From the NCBI RefSeq assembly GCF_011762185.1, contig NZ_JAASQJ010000003.1:62001-126000 (forward strand): 64,000 nt of DNA. Direction: 5' to 3'. Each line of letters opens with the position of its first letter. The first letter of the stretch is position 1. The position numbers were made by a program, and so were the translations under genes. This stretch comes from Dyadobacter arcticus. GTDB taxonomy: Bacteria > Bacteroidota > Bacteroidia > Cytophagales > Spirosomataceae. The notes beneath the pieces were generated by a model, which did not search any database, was not told where the DNA came from, and saw only the letters and a list, made by a program, of their open reading frames with translations. This document shows, piece after piece, positions 26,686-35,869 of the stretch.

Positions 26686-27480
26686 TTACTGAATAAAATT
26701 ATAATCGTAAAAACTTTTAACTTGGGGCTCTTGTGTTTCAAAAACTTCTTCAAAGGTACCTTGCCTCAGAAATTGTCCGTCCAGAAGCATGGCAATGCGA
26801 TCGCCTGTTGCCCGGGCACAGGTAAGATCATGAGTAATAATGATGGAGCTGGTGTGGTACTTTTCTTTCACCTCATTGATCAGCTCATTGATTTCCAGGC
26901 AGGTAATTGGATCAAGTCCGGCAGTTGGTTCATCGTAAAGCATAATTTCTGGTTTCAGGATCAATGTCCGGGCGATACCAATGCGTTTACGCTGTCCACC
27001 CGAAAGTTCAGAAGGCACCTGATTAATAGTTTGCAATAGTCCCACGGCATCAAGCACATATTCGATCTGTTCATTAACCTCGGAACGAGATAAATTTGCA
27101 ATGTTTCTGACCAACGGAAATTCCAGGTTTTCGCGCACAGTCATACTGTCGTACAATGCACTGTTTTGAAATGAAAATCCAATTTTCATACGGAGATCGC
27201 GCAGTTGTTTGTCATTAAGGCTGGATGCTTCTTGTCCAAGTACATGACATTTTCCACGATCCTGCCTGAGTAGCCCGGCGATAATCTTGATCAAAACTGA
27301 CTTTCCGGTTCCTGACCGCCCCAACACAACCACATTCTCTCCTTTATCAACTTTCAAATCAACGCCCCGAAGTACATGCAGATCTCCGAAGGATTTATGG
27401 AGGTCCTGAATTTCTATTACTGGTTCCGCGGAAAGTGTTTCACCAGAAAGCGTTTCTTCGGCTCTGTTCAATGTCTCCAT
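26686..27480 (-). CDS. mlaF: MlaF-like ABC transporter ATPase
   Basis: About 264 residues from the ATG at 27480, one base after the permease stop; a longer frame from 27513 would overlap the permease. Walker A is GRSGTGKS, signature LSGGQRKRIG, Walker B IMLYDEPTAGLD, H-loop ITHDL. The QRKR form of the signature is typical of Mla/Ttg2A ATPases. It powers lipid movement through the MlaE-like permease. Confidence 0.92.
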   Translation of the reverse strand: METLNRAEETLSGETLSAEPVIEIQDLHKSFGDLHVLRGVDLKVDKGENVVVLGRSGTGKSVLIKIIAGLLRQDRGKCHVLGQEASSLNDKQLRDLRMKIGFSFQNSALYDSMTVRENLEFPLVRNIANLSRSEVNEQIEYVLDAVGLLQTINQVPSELSGGQRKRIGIARTLILKPEIMLYDEPTAGLDPITCLEINELINEVKEKYHTSSIIITHDLTCARATGDRIAMLLDGQFLRQGTFEEVFETQEPQVKSFYDYNFIQ

Positions 27481-27481
27481 T

Positions 27482-28270
27482 TTAAATTCTGAAATAGTTA
27501 GATACCTGAACAATGATCACTTCCTCAATGAAAATGAGGAACATAGAGATAACAACTGCGGAATTCGCAGCCTTACCCACGCCTTCTGTGCCTTTATTAG
27601 CATTATATCCCTGATAACAACCGACAATCCCAATGGTAAATCCATAAGCGACCGCCTTGGCTAGCGAGGTGAAAATGTCCAGGAATGTAATCTGTTCAAA
27701 TGCGTTCTCGAAAAAGGCCCTGAAACTGGTACCTTCATTTAGAGCGACATTCATATAGGCACCCAACAGACTTACAGCCGTACAATAAAACATTAAGATC
27801 GGAATGGAAATCGTGGATGCCAGTACCCTGGTTACCACCAGGAATTTAAACGGGTTCACCGCCGAAACCTCCATCGCATCTATTTGCTCAGTAACCCGCA
27901 TAGAACCCAATTCCGCACCAATGCTTGATCCTATCTTCCCCGCACTGATTAATGCAGTTACTAATGCGGCCAAAGCTCTCACAATCGCGATAGCTACCAA
28001 TGAAGGAAGCCAGGAGACGGCGCCAAATTCTGCAAGAGAAGGTCTGGACTGTTTAGTAAATACCATTCCGGTAATAAATCCCGTCATCCCGATCAACAGG
28101 AGGGACTTATTTCCAATCGCATAGCATTGCTTTATAATTTCTTGAAATTCCATCCTTCCTTTAAAGGCTTCTCTGAAAAAACGGATAAAAAAACTGTATC
28201 CGTTGTAAACTGCCAGAAAGGCGGAATCTAAACCTTTGTTGTAAACCTGTTCCTTTTTCTTAGCGCTCAT
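27482..28270 (-). CDS. mlaE: MlaE-like ABC transporter permease
   Basis: 262 residues with about five to six membrane helices and the conserved MlaE loop GAELGSMRVTEQIDAMEV. It is the inner membrane channel of the MCE lipid transporter. First gene of the mlaE-mlaF-mlaD run; the EcsC-like gene lies 46 bases upstream in the same direction. The periplasmic carriers mlaB and mlaC are absent here, as is common in this phylum. Confidence 0.92.
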   Translation of the reverse strand: MSAKKKEQVYNKGLDSAFLAVYNGYSFFIRFFREAFKGRMEFQEIIKQCYAIGNKSLLLIGMTGFITGMVFTKQSRPSLAEFGAVSWLPSLVAIAIVRALAALVTALISAGKIGSSIGAELGSMRVTEQIDAMEVSAVNPFKFLVVTRVLASTISIPILMFYCTAVSLLGAYMNVALNEGTSFRAFFENAFEQITFLDIFTSLAKAVAYGFTIGIVGCYQGYNANKGTEGVGKAANSAVVISMFLIFIEEVIIVQVSNYFRI

Positions 28271-28316
28271 TCAAATATTGTGCAAAGTGATCGTCGATGT
28301 TGTCTGTATTTTGTTA

Positions 28317-29090
28317 TTAGGATGCTTGGGGCAAAAAGGACTGCGTTTCACTATCAGGCAATGTTCGATCTTCGAGCCAGCGCATTCTGTAAGCGTTCAT
28401 GGCGGTTTTCCCCAGACTGGACAGCAAGCGGTAGTTAACAATCAGCCCCACCGCAGCCCCGATTCCGGGAATAAGCTGCGCCATTTTAGCAAGGTCAATA
28501 TAATCCCGGTATTCCTGCTGGAAAGATTTCCAATCGAATTGGTGAATGTCGTCGGGTAAACCGCTGCTTTTAGCCGTCCAATGCGTCATTTGTTCGAAAA
28601 TCTTTTGCCGCTTTTTTTGGCTTGAAAATGCGAGCTGGAAAATATGAAGTATAAAAAGCCGCTCTTTGTAATCATTAATAGGGCGACCATACAGGGCCGC
28701 AATTTCAAAAAGCAACTTAATTTTGATGGCAATCAGAATGGGGAAATCAGCCAATGCAAGCAAGAACCCTCCGGCACCGGCTATTCCGCCTTCGGCTGCT
28801 CCTGCATTTTTATAAAAGTTAATTTTTTTCAAAACGTCCTTTTCGATTGCTTCCAAATTGCTGCCATATAGTACAGGCGAAGTCGTGAATTCCGCGCCGG
28901 TAAGTACACCGCGGATCATTTGTTTGATCGTGGCTGTGATAGCCTGATGTACCTTGTCCGGAATAATGCTGTTGATCTTGTCCTGCACAGCCTTTGAAGT
29001 TCTGTCGACAAGATTGGGGTTTTTTTGCATTTTTTGCTGCCATTTCAGCAAATCCTGCGTTACTTTTTCTTCGTACGTCGATAGATGCAT
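28317..29090 (-). CDS. EcsC family protein
   Basis: 257 residues. EcsC-like features: helical N-terminus, a hydrophobic Ala/Gly-rich segment (GAAEGGIAGAGGFLLALADFP) followed by a second around IPGIGAAVGLIVNYRLL. The molecular role of EcsC proteins is unclear; in Firmicutes they accompany an ABC exporter. Here the gene precedes an MCE lipid transporter, which may mean a shared envelope function. Confidence 0.8.
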   Translation of the reverse strand: MHLSTYEEKVTQDLLKWQQKMQKNPNLVDRTSKAVQDKINSIIPDKVHQAITATIKQMIRGVLTGAEFTTSPVLYGSNLEAIEKDVLKKINFYKNAGAAEGGIAGAGGFLLALADFPILIAIKIKLLFEIAALYGRPINDYKERLFILHIFQLAFSSQKKRQKIFEQMTHWTAKSSGLPDDIHQFDWKSFQQEYRDYIDLAKMAQLIPGIGAAVGLIVNYRLLSSLGKTAMNAYRMRWLEDRTLPDSETQSFLPQAS

Positions 29091-29162
29091 ATCGGTTTCC
29101 TGGTTCTGTTAGCCAGTTAGCAAAAATCGTTCCAAGTGACAACGATGATACCTATATGTAGG

Positions 29163-31163
29163 TCAGCGGACCAGTATTTTGCTTGTCCATTCTTTGTCTG
29201 CTGATTTGAACCTGATTAGGTGAAGTCCGGAAGAAAGATTTGGAAAGGTTAACAAAACATCACGGGCTGCTCCGATTTTCTGCTCTGATAGTTTCTGGCC
29301 TTTTGTATTCAGAATTGAAATCATCCCATTCACAGGTTTGGTAAACCGAATGTTAACAGGCTGATCCTTAACCAATGGATTGGGGAAAACGGAAAACATA
29401 CTTTCCGTTTCTACTCCTAAAATAATAGGTACTGGCGCTTTGATTTCGGCAAAGGCAAAACCCACCGACTCTGAACTGGGACTGGATGCCTTTAATCTGT
29501 AAGTAATATTCAAAGATGCATTGCCGGGATTGTCAAGGAATTCGGTAGTTTGCCCGGTTAGAGTACCAACTGCGCGATATTCTCCGTCTTCCGAAAACTT
29601 TCTTTCCAGGAGATAGGTGGTTGCACCAGGGATAGGTTCCCAATTGAGCTTCACACTTTTATCACCGTTTTCGATGGCAGTGAGCACTGGCGTTGCCAGG
29701 CCCGTGGAAACCTTGACCTCATAAAAAGTGAACGCCCGCATACCCAGTTTGTTTTTTATGTATGGCCCATTAAAAGGATAATAGGGTCCTCCCTGTTCCA
29801 GAAACATAGGCAGATAGCTAAGAATTGAGCCTCCCTGCGGGCCATTTAATTCCAGAATGATCCGGTTTTCTTCTGCCTTCCCGGAAGTAACAGCTGTGGA
29901 AGATCCATCCAAATAGATGAAATCTTTCAGGTCCAGCGTCACATTGCCGTTGGGTTGATATTTTTCGGGATATACCAGTTCCTGGCCCTTGTCAAATACA
30001 AGAATTATTTGCTTTCTGTCATTGTTTGTGTAAAAAGCCTTTCTAAGGGATGGGGAATTGATGTTCAGAGTGTCTTTCGATCCATAAAAATCACGTTTGA
30101 TCAGACGAGATAACTCCTGGCCGCTTTGCACATTGCCTTCATGACCGTAATGTAAGCCATCGAATCCCTTTGTACCCACGGTTGCAAGCGACCGGACGTC
30201 CGGGTAAACGTCGGGGAGCCTTCTTTGGTAATCCCTCAATATTGCGCCAATAGGTGATGGATAATAGATAATGTCGATCTGGAAAACGTAAAATTTCTGA
30301 ATGCCAGGGAAGTCGGTTTTGAGGTTATTCCTCAGCTTTCCAAAATTCCCTTCCCAATCGGCCCCTTCATGGTAAGCCTCCGTTTCGCCCTGACGGAAGA
30401 TGTAAGCTTTTACCGCATTCGCCAATCCGGCTTTTCGTACCCGATACAGCATTCTTCCATAACCAGTATTAAAGTCGGTGGGATTACTTTCGTTCCTGAT
30501 CGCATGTCCAAAAGCGGACGACCAGTGGAAACCTGCATGGATCAGGCAATTTGGAATTCCCGAGGTCTGCATCAGCTGTTTCTGAATTTCGAACCCCATC
30601 GTTCCTACGCCGTTGTCGTAGGCGTTCCTGTTCGACAATGTCCATAAAGTATCTGCGGCATTATAAGCAGCCGTATTCAGATCCTGCGTGATCTTGCCGA
30701 AAGTCCTGCAAAACCGGTTGGTATCTGATTCACCAAAAAAACCTGTGGAATTGGACTGCCCTGACAGGACATAAACATCCCCGCTGACAATGTTTTGCCT
30801 GTTTACGACCAGAACTGAATCTGCATCCTTGCAGACATGAAGTTGGAAATCATATCCCGCAAGTTCAGCTTTAATTTTTGCTTCGGCTGTGAAATTGCCT
30901 TTTGCTCCGTTGTACGAGATGGGCGCCCTGAAATATTTGAAGGGTAAATTATTCCGGGTAACCTGTACAGAAATGTACTTCCATCCCGCAGTTTCCAAAA
31001 TTCCTGCTATCGCCACTGTCCCTTCGTCCTTGGCATCACGTGGATAGAGCTGGTAATCCTGAGGGAGTTTGCTAAATACCACTGAATAGAACCTCTGCCC
31101 TGAACTAACTGAAATTGATATTACATAAAGGGCCGCTGTAATCAGAAAATTTCTCGCGATCAT
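29163..31163 (-). CDS. Secreted SGNH/sialate-esterase-like protein with T9SS sorting tail
   Basis: 666 residues. Signal peptide (cleavage near SSGQ), then an SGNH-type esterase domain with GQSNS (S137 as likely nucleophile) and DGLHYGHEG supplying the Asp/His. A fibronectin III-like domain follows (about 500-575), and the last 80 residues are a type A T9SS sorting domain (FSVFPNPL, then SSGLHLIRF). It is predicted to be exported by the type IX system and to remove acetyl groups from glycans. Confidence 0.87.
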   Translation of the reverse strand: MIARNFLITAALYVISISVSSGQRFYSVVFSKLPQDYQLYPRDAKDEGTVAIAGILETAGWKYISVQVTRNNLPFKYFRAPISYNGAKGNFTAEAKIKAELAGYDFQLHVCKDADSVLVVNRQNIVSGDVYVLSGQSNSTGFFGESDTNRFCRTFGKITQDLNTAAYNAADTLWTLSNRNAYDNGVGTMGFEIQKQLMQTSGIPNCLIHAGFHWSSAFGHAIRNESNPTDFNTGYGRMLYRVRKAGLANAVKAYIFRQGETEAYHEGADWEGNFGKLRNNLKTDFPGIQKFYVFQIDIIYYPSPIGAILRDYQRRLPDVYPDVRSLATVGTKGFDGLHYGHEGNVQSGQELSRLIKRDFYGSKDTLNINSPSLRKAFYTNNDRKQIILVFDKGQELVYPEKYQPNGNVTLDLKDFIYLDGSSTAVTSGKAEENRIILELNGPQGGSILSYLPMFLEQGGPYYPFNGPYIKNKLGMRAFTFYEVKVSTGLATPVLTAIENGDKSVKLNWEPIPGATTYLLERKFSEDGEYRAVGTLTGQTTEFLDNPGNASLNITYRLKASSPSSESVGFAFAEIKAPVPIILGVETESMFSVFPNPLVKDQPVNIRFTKPVNGMISILNTKGQKLSEQKIGAARDVLLTFPNLSSGLHLIRFKSADKEWTSKILVR

Positions 31164-31228
31164 CTATTGAAAAGTTGAGTATACACTAAAGAGGAATTTA
31201 GGCGGCTTATCAATTTAGGCGCACTGGC

Positions 31229-31500
31229 TCAATCGATGGGCATTACTATGCTTTTCCCAAGTACCAGATCCTTTGATGAAAAGGCATCAAAATGAACTTG
31301 TTCATCATAAGGTGCTGAAAATGTAGGATATATCCAGAATGTTTTATCAAAAATGATTCCCTCCGAATGAGCATACCAGCCAGGAAAAACGAGGTCACTT
31401 TTTTTTCGGCCAGAGTAGCCGTCGAATTTTTCTGAGAAGATTGTGAATAGGATAAAAGACTTTGAATGCTTAGGAAAAGCAGCCAACCGATTTTTTTCAT
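31229..31500 (-). pseudogene. Small secreted protein gene frameshifted at an A8 tract
   Basis: ATG at 31500 opens a frame with a convincing signal peptide (KKIGWLLFLSIQSLLSYSQ). After an A8 run (complement of 31399-31406) that frame gives an unremarkable tail, while the +1 A frame gives a more protein-like end (DLVFPGWYAHSEGIIFD, YDEQVHFDAF) ending at 31229. One added A joins them into a product of about 90 residues. It may be a decayed gene, a slippage switch or a sequence error. Confidence 0.5.
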
Positions 31501-31559
31501 TACGAGGATTTTGAGCAAAATTAAGTAACCATTATAAAGTTCTTAAAATTTACTCAAAA

Positions 31560-32702
31560 TTAATATACTTCACCAGCACCCCCGCCGCCAAAATTACCGC
31601 CCCCGAATTCAAGTCCGTTTTCTTGAGGCGCTTGTCCAAGGTTTTGAGCAACCCATATCGCTTCCAGATTCGCCAGTTTGCGTTGACCTTCTTGTTCGTC
31701 GGACACGCGGTGTTTAGGTGTATGGAGATATTTGATCACACTTACAGCCGCTGCGATCATAACTATACCTGCTACCAGAAGTTCCTGAGCAATAGTGAGC
31801 TGACTGAAAAAGCTTCGATAAGTATAAATGGAAAACGCAAAAGTGAGCAGACCAATGATGAATAATACCCGGTCATGTCTTTTCAATCCAGCGATGACAT
31901 AAAATGCTGGAATTGCAGTGGTAAAGAAATAGAAGACTGGCGCAAAAGCTATTTGTGGAGAAACCGGTAAATTCAGTTCATTGAGCAATGCATTGCCTTC
32001 CCTGACGATGAAGTAATTGCCGCCAAGGTAAAAGGTTACCAGTGATAGTGCTTTGAGCACTTTTATACAATCGGCATAGTAAAGGCTGCGGTTGTTCCTG
32101 ATAGAAAAATAAATGCCGGCTGCAAGGATCATGATCGCAAATGGTAACAATGCTTTGCTCAATGGGAATTTCAACATCAAACTAGCCAGTAAGGTAAACA
32201 GCGCCCCAAAACATCCGATAGTTGTAAGCAGGTCGGCATAGCGCAATGTGGCCAGCGTAAATAAGATCAATGAAAATATGCAGTATACCAACACGTCAGC
32301 ATCTTCGAATAGGATAAACATGGGCACGAAAGCAGCGGTTATGGCTGCATAAAGCAGCGCATTATCGACACCTGAATGAAATAGCTTTCTGTTTTTGATC
32401 AGGTATTCCAGAGAAATAAGATAGCAAACGCACGCGATCATGCTTAGAAAAGAAAACGCGTCATCGCCCCCAGCTTCCAGGAAGAAAATGGAAATAAAAC
32501 CAACAAAAAATGAACAGGCAATGGTCGCGAAAATGAAAAGCCCAATTTTGACAAAGATACCAGGACGGTAAAATTCTTCGGGGAATTCAACTTTGATCTG
32601 CGCTTCCTGTTCAGGGGTAAGCAAATTCTTTGCTCGCCATCTCGATGATACCTGTGAGATATAAAGGTTTTCGATCCAGTGGAGGTTATATGCTTTTTTC
32701 AT
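31560..32702 (-). CDS. Polytopic membrane protein of unknown function
   Basis: 380 residues: a soluble N-terminus (WIENLYISQVSSRWRAKNLLTPEQ), about 8-10 membrane helices, and a Gly-rich tail (GGGNFGGGGAGEVY). It overlaps the DUF2157-like gene by 4 bases. The pair resembles the two-gene DUF2157/DUF4401 arrangement seen elsewhere; assignment of this partner to DUF4401 is a guess. Confidence 0.72.
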   Translation of the reverse strand: MKKAYNLHWIENLYISQVSSRWRAKNLLTPEQEAQIKVEFPEEFYRPGIFVKIGLFIFATIACSFFVGFISIFFLEAGGDDAFSFLSMIACVCYLISLEYLIKNRKLFHSGVDNALLYAAITAAFVPMFILFEDADVLVYCIFSLILFTLATLRYADLLTTIGCFGALFTLLASLMLKFPLSKALLPFAIMILAAGIYFSIRNNRSLYYADCIKVLKALSLVTFYLGGNYFIVREGNALLNELNLPVSPQIAFAPVFYFFTTAIPAFYVIAGLKRHDRVLFIIGLLTFAFSIYTYRSFFSQLTIAQELLVAGIVMIAAAVSVIKYLHTPKHRVSDEQEGQRKLANLEAIWVAQNLGQAPQENGLEFGGGNFGGGGAGEVY

Positions 32703-33667
32703 TTTTTAATACCTAAAAACACTTTGTATTTTAATAGGAAAACAATCACTCCGGCACTGGAAAGCATAAAATATAATGATCCCAGAGCAAAAGCTGCGTC
32801 ACTTCCAATCGATTCGAATATGGAATAGGTAATGATGACATATCCATAAACAACGCCCATCAGAAGAAACAGAAGCGAATGCGCCTGCCGAGAACGCAAT
32901 ACGAAAAAGACAGACAGCCCGATTCCAATACAGAAATAGACAATTTTAAAAGGATGTGTGAATAAACCCACCAGCGCGGCAGCTGGAGCAAGATTGCCGC
33001 CCATGAAAAGGTATGTGAAAGAAAAATGTGCTTTAATCTGTTTTTCGCACGACAGCCAGCCCAATGCAACCAGAGCGATCCCGAGAATAACCGCTGAAAT
33101 GACGAGCCGCTCCTCTGTAAAGTCATTCTCCGAAAGGATAGACAATGGTGCAATAGTCAATCCCAGCCAGGATGCAAGGCCGGTAATTCCCATAGATAGC
33201 GCTCCACGGTGGTCGAAGCGATAGGCCGAGAAGAGAAAAACGATGGTCGGGATGATAATAGCCACACCGTAACGGGTACCAAATAGCGTATATTGAAACT
33301 GTAAGTAACCTTCCAAAGCCAGAAATGTCGTGCAGCCTAGCAACAATACATAGTCTGAAAGCTTATTGGGGTTTTTTACTTCATCGTGGCTGTATGGAAG
33401 GCTGTGCTTAAAGGTATATGCAAAACACGCAATGGTAAGGCAAGCTATGGTCGCAATAATAACTTGATGGCCAATGGTATCAATGTTTTCATAAATAATA
33501 ATTCCAATTCCTGAGGTTAAAAACAGGATGCCGAGGTACAGGATGGAACGGAGTTCCCAATGAATGGAAAATGGCCTGGTGGTCTCGTAGGAGGAAATAA
33601 CTGAGGACTGTTGATCAGAAATTATTTCCTTATCTACCAATGCTTTGAGAATAGTTCGGGTATTCAT
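32699..33667 (-). CDS. DUF2157-like membrane protein
   Basis: 322 residues with about 9-10 membrane helices. The N-terminal soluble helix (TILKALVDKEIISDQQ) followed directly by a Trp/Glu-containing first helix matches the DUF2157 layout. The function of the family is unknown. Coupled by ATGA to the downstream membrane protein. Confidence 0.75.
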   Translation of the reverse strand: MNTRTILKALVDKEIISDQQSSVISSYETTRPFSIHWELRSILYLGILFLTSGIGIIIYENIDTIGHQVIIATIACLTIACFAYTFKHSLPYSHDEVKNPNKLSDYVLLLGCTTFLALEGYLQFQYTLFGTRYGVAIIIPTIVFLFSAYRFDHRGALSMGITGLASWLGLTIAPLSILSENDFTEERLVISAVILGIALVALGWLSCEKQIKAHFSFTYLFMGGNLAPAAALVGLFTHPFKIVYFCIGIGLSVFFVLRSRQAHSLLFLLMGVVYGYVIITYSIFESIGSDAAFALGSLYFMLSSAGVIVFLLKYKVFLGIKK

Positions 33668-33774
33668 GAAGATAGGGACGGCGAGAATGATAATGTATGC
33701 AACTTAGGAAATGACCGGACCAAAGGATGAGTTGAGTTATCCAGTGGATTGTTATTATTAGCGAGCGGTAAATA

Positions 33775-34551
33775 TCAAAATCGTAATACGAAATCTTCCT
33801 TAACCTGCTCAGTTCTAAAGAATACAAGCCCAATCCAGAACAGGTCTACTGTAAGAGTGACTCGCGGATGTGCCTTAATATGTTCCCAAGCTGCCGTCAT
33901 CTCCTTTGACCAGTATATGTCGTCAAAAATAAAGACGGATTCATTTTTTATGAGAGGTAAACATTGTTCGAAGTAGCGAACGGTAGGCTCAAAACGATGG
34001 TTTGCATCGAAATAAGCAAAGTCAACAGGGGAACTCAATGTTTCGAGGCTTTCAGGAAGCGTATGGTCGATATTACCGACTATGATTTCAATATTCCGCG
34101 CATTTAGGTCCGCAAAATGGTGTCCTGCTTTTTTTGCTGTTTGTGGGCAGCCTTCAAAACTTAAAATCCTGGCGTCACCTTTTGCTTTGGACAAATATAG
34201 CGTCGTTAATCCTAATGAGGTACCCAATTCAAGCATGGTTTCTGGCTGAAACCGCTGCACGAGCCGATAAAATAGCTTGCCAAATTTTTCGGGCTTCTCA
34301 GCATTTCGTGCGATTGTCCTGATCTTACGCGTATTGGACTTATTCACTCTGGACCCCGCACCGAAATCCAGGATTTGTATTTTTTCATCAGAGCGAAGAA
34401 GTTTTTCGCGTAAAGATTTTATTGAAGAGTATGCTGAATTTGATTCGCTTTTAGCCCTGATAACCTGGGTGTAGAGATCAAAAAGAAAAGGCGAGTGAAT
34501 GGAATGTTCGTTTCCTGCCCGAAACAGATACTTGAGATAGGCTGCAATCAA
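33775..34551 (-). CDS. SAM-dependent O-methyltransferase-like protein
   Basis: 258 residues. Class I methyltransferase core: motif I MLELGTSLGLTTLYL, then ARILSFEGCP, NIEIIVGNID, VDFAYFDANH, and a metal-dependent O-methyltransferase-like FIFDDIYW. The substrate is not evident. Transcribed from its own position between the DUF2157 pair and apaG. Confidence 0.85.
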   Translation of the reverse strand: MIAAYLKYLFRAGNEHSIHSPFLFDLYTQVIRAKSESNSAYSSIKSLREKLLRSDEKIQILDFGAGSRVNKSNTRKIRTIARNAEKPEKFGKLFYRLVQRFQPETMLELGTSLGLTTLYLSKAKGDARILSFEGCPQTAKKAGHHFADLNARNIEIIVGNIDHTLPESLETLSSPVDFAYFDANHRFEPTVRYFEQCLPLIKNESVFIFDDIYWSKEMTAAWEHIKAHPRVTLTVDLFWIGLVFFRTEQVKEDFVLRF

Positions 34552-34602
34552 AATGCTTGGATATTTGGCGCGATTACTTAGGATTGGAAGCTGAATCCTG
34601 GA

Positions 34603-34989
34603 TTAATTCAAACGGTAGGGGGCAACCAGCGAAAATGCGGGAATAATCACCTTGAATTGCCTGCCGTCCAGTACTCGCTCCATTAAGTAGGTACCAGACA
34701 TTTTTCCAAGATCTGTTCGAAGGTTACAACCAGAAACATAGTCATGCACATCCCCTGGCTCCAAAATAGGCTGAAGGCCCACAATTCCCGCACCTTCCAC
34801 TTCCCTCACCGTACCATTGGCATCGTAAATGTGCCAGTGCCTTCTCAATAGCTTGACAGTATGTTCAGAATGGTTTTCAATCAAGATTTTATAGGTAAAA
34901 ACGAAATGGTCTTGACCGGGATTGGAGTAATCCGGCTGGAATTCGGTCAAAACGGTGACTTTTACACCATCAGTTACTTTGGAAACCAT
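34603..34989 (-). CDS. apaG: ApaG domain protein
   Basis: 128 residues, the usual length for ApaG. Conserved pattern: FVFTYKILIENHS, LLRRHWHIYDANG, VEGAGIVGLQPIL and the end GTYLMERV. The fold is fibronectin III-like. ApaG is linked to magnesium/cobalt resistance in enterobacteria and binds nucleotides; its role here is not shown by context. Divergent from ung. Confidence 0.93.
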   Translation of the reverse strand: MVSKVTDGVKVTVLTEFQPDYSNPGQDHFVFTYKILIENHSEHTVKLLRRHWHIYDANGTVREVEGAGIVGLQPILEPGDVHDYVSGCNLRTDLGKMSGTYLMERVLDGRQFKVIIPAFSLVAPYRLN

Positions 34990-35088
34990 AGAAATTGAGG
35001 GTGTTTGGCGGTTTGCGTATTGATATTGCTACTTTGTAGAAACATGGTAACACTTCCTTCTGAACGAAAATAGTCATCAATCCATGAT

Positions 35089-35120
35089 AAAACCAAATCA
35101 AAAACACATAATTTGGTTTT
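35089..35120. promoter_or_regulatory. 10-bp perfect inverted repeat upstream of ung
   Basis: AAAACCAAAT at 35089-35098 is repeated in reverse complement at 35111-35120 with a 12-base spacer, ending 20 bases before the ung start and lying between the divergent apaG and ung genes. It could be an operator, or a hairpin in the ung leader. Confidence 0.4.
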
Positions 35121-35140
35121 AAAAAACTAAAACCTACAGT

Positions 35141-35806
35141 ATGGATGTAAGAATTGACCAGTCCTGGAAAGAGAGGCTGGCTCCTGAGTTTGAAAAAGAA
35201 TATTTTGCCTCGCTGGTTTCCTTCGTGAGAGAAGAATATAAATCAAAACAAATTTTTCCGCCCAGCAAGCAGATCTTTAAAGCTTTTGATTTTTGCAGTT
35301 TCCCTGATTGTAAGGTAGTCATTTTAGGACAGGATCCATACCATGGATTGGGGCAAGCTAACGGACTTTGTTTCTCTGTAAATGATGGCGTTAGGATGCC
35401 ACCTTCATTGGTCAATATTTTTAAGGAAATTCAGGATGACCTTGGAAAGCCAGTTCCAAAAAGCGGAAACCTGGAACGGTGGGCGAAGCAAGGTGTTCTT
35501 TTGCTCAACGCTACATTGACCGTGCAAAGCGGTGTTGCCGGGTCGCATCAAAATAAGGGTTGGGAAAGATTTACAGACGCGGTAATCAAATGCCTGTCTG
35601 ACGAAAAAAAGGATCTTGTATTTATGCTTTGGGGAAGGTATGCGCAAGAAAAAGGTGCAATCATCAATGCAACAAAGCATGAGGTTTTGAAAGCCAAACA
35701 TCCTTCACCCATGTCCGCAAACAACGGAGGTTGGTTTGGGACCCATCATTTTAGCAAAGCCAATGCTTTTCTTGACAGTAAGGGCAAGGAACCGATTGAG
35801 TGGTAA
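35141..35806 (+). CDS. ung: Uracil-DNA glycosylase, family 1
   Basis: 221 residues, normal length. The water-activating motif GQDPYHGLGQANGLCFSV and the DNA-minor-groove loop HPSPMSA are intact, as is LLLNATLTV. It removes uracil from DNA to start base excision repair. A terminator hairpin follows at once. Confidence 0.97.
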   Translation: MDVRIDQSWKERLAPEFEKEYFASLVSFVREEYKSKQIFPPSKQIFKAFDFCSFPDCKVVILGQDPYHGLGQANGLCFSVNDGVRMPPSLVNIFKEIQDDLGKPVPKSGNLERWAKQGVLLLNATLTVQSGVAGSHQNKGWERFTDAVIKCLSDEKKDLVFMLWGRYAQEKGAIINATKHEVLKAKHPSPMSANNGGWFGTHHFSKANAFLDSKGKEPIEW

Positions 35807-35809
35807 ACG

Positions 35810-35842
35810 AAAAAAAGAGTAGGGATTCCCGACTCTTTTTCA
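35810..35842. terminator. Bidirectional terminator between ung and Dabb gene
   Basis: AAAAAGAGT with GGG pairs with CCC and ACTCTTTTT around a 3-base loop, one A/G mismatch in the stem. The A and T runs on both sides serve both converging genes. Confidence 0.8.
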
Positions 35843-35869
35843 AATTTTCACTCCTATTACTATTGTTAA

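Noticed and set aside
34575-34600. AGGATT/AATCCT hairpin after the methyltransferase start region
   Set aside because: Six-base stem without a T tail; too weak to call a terminator.
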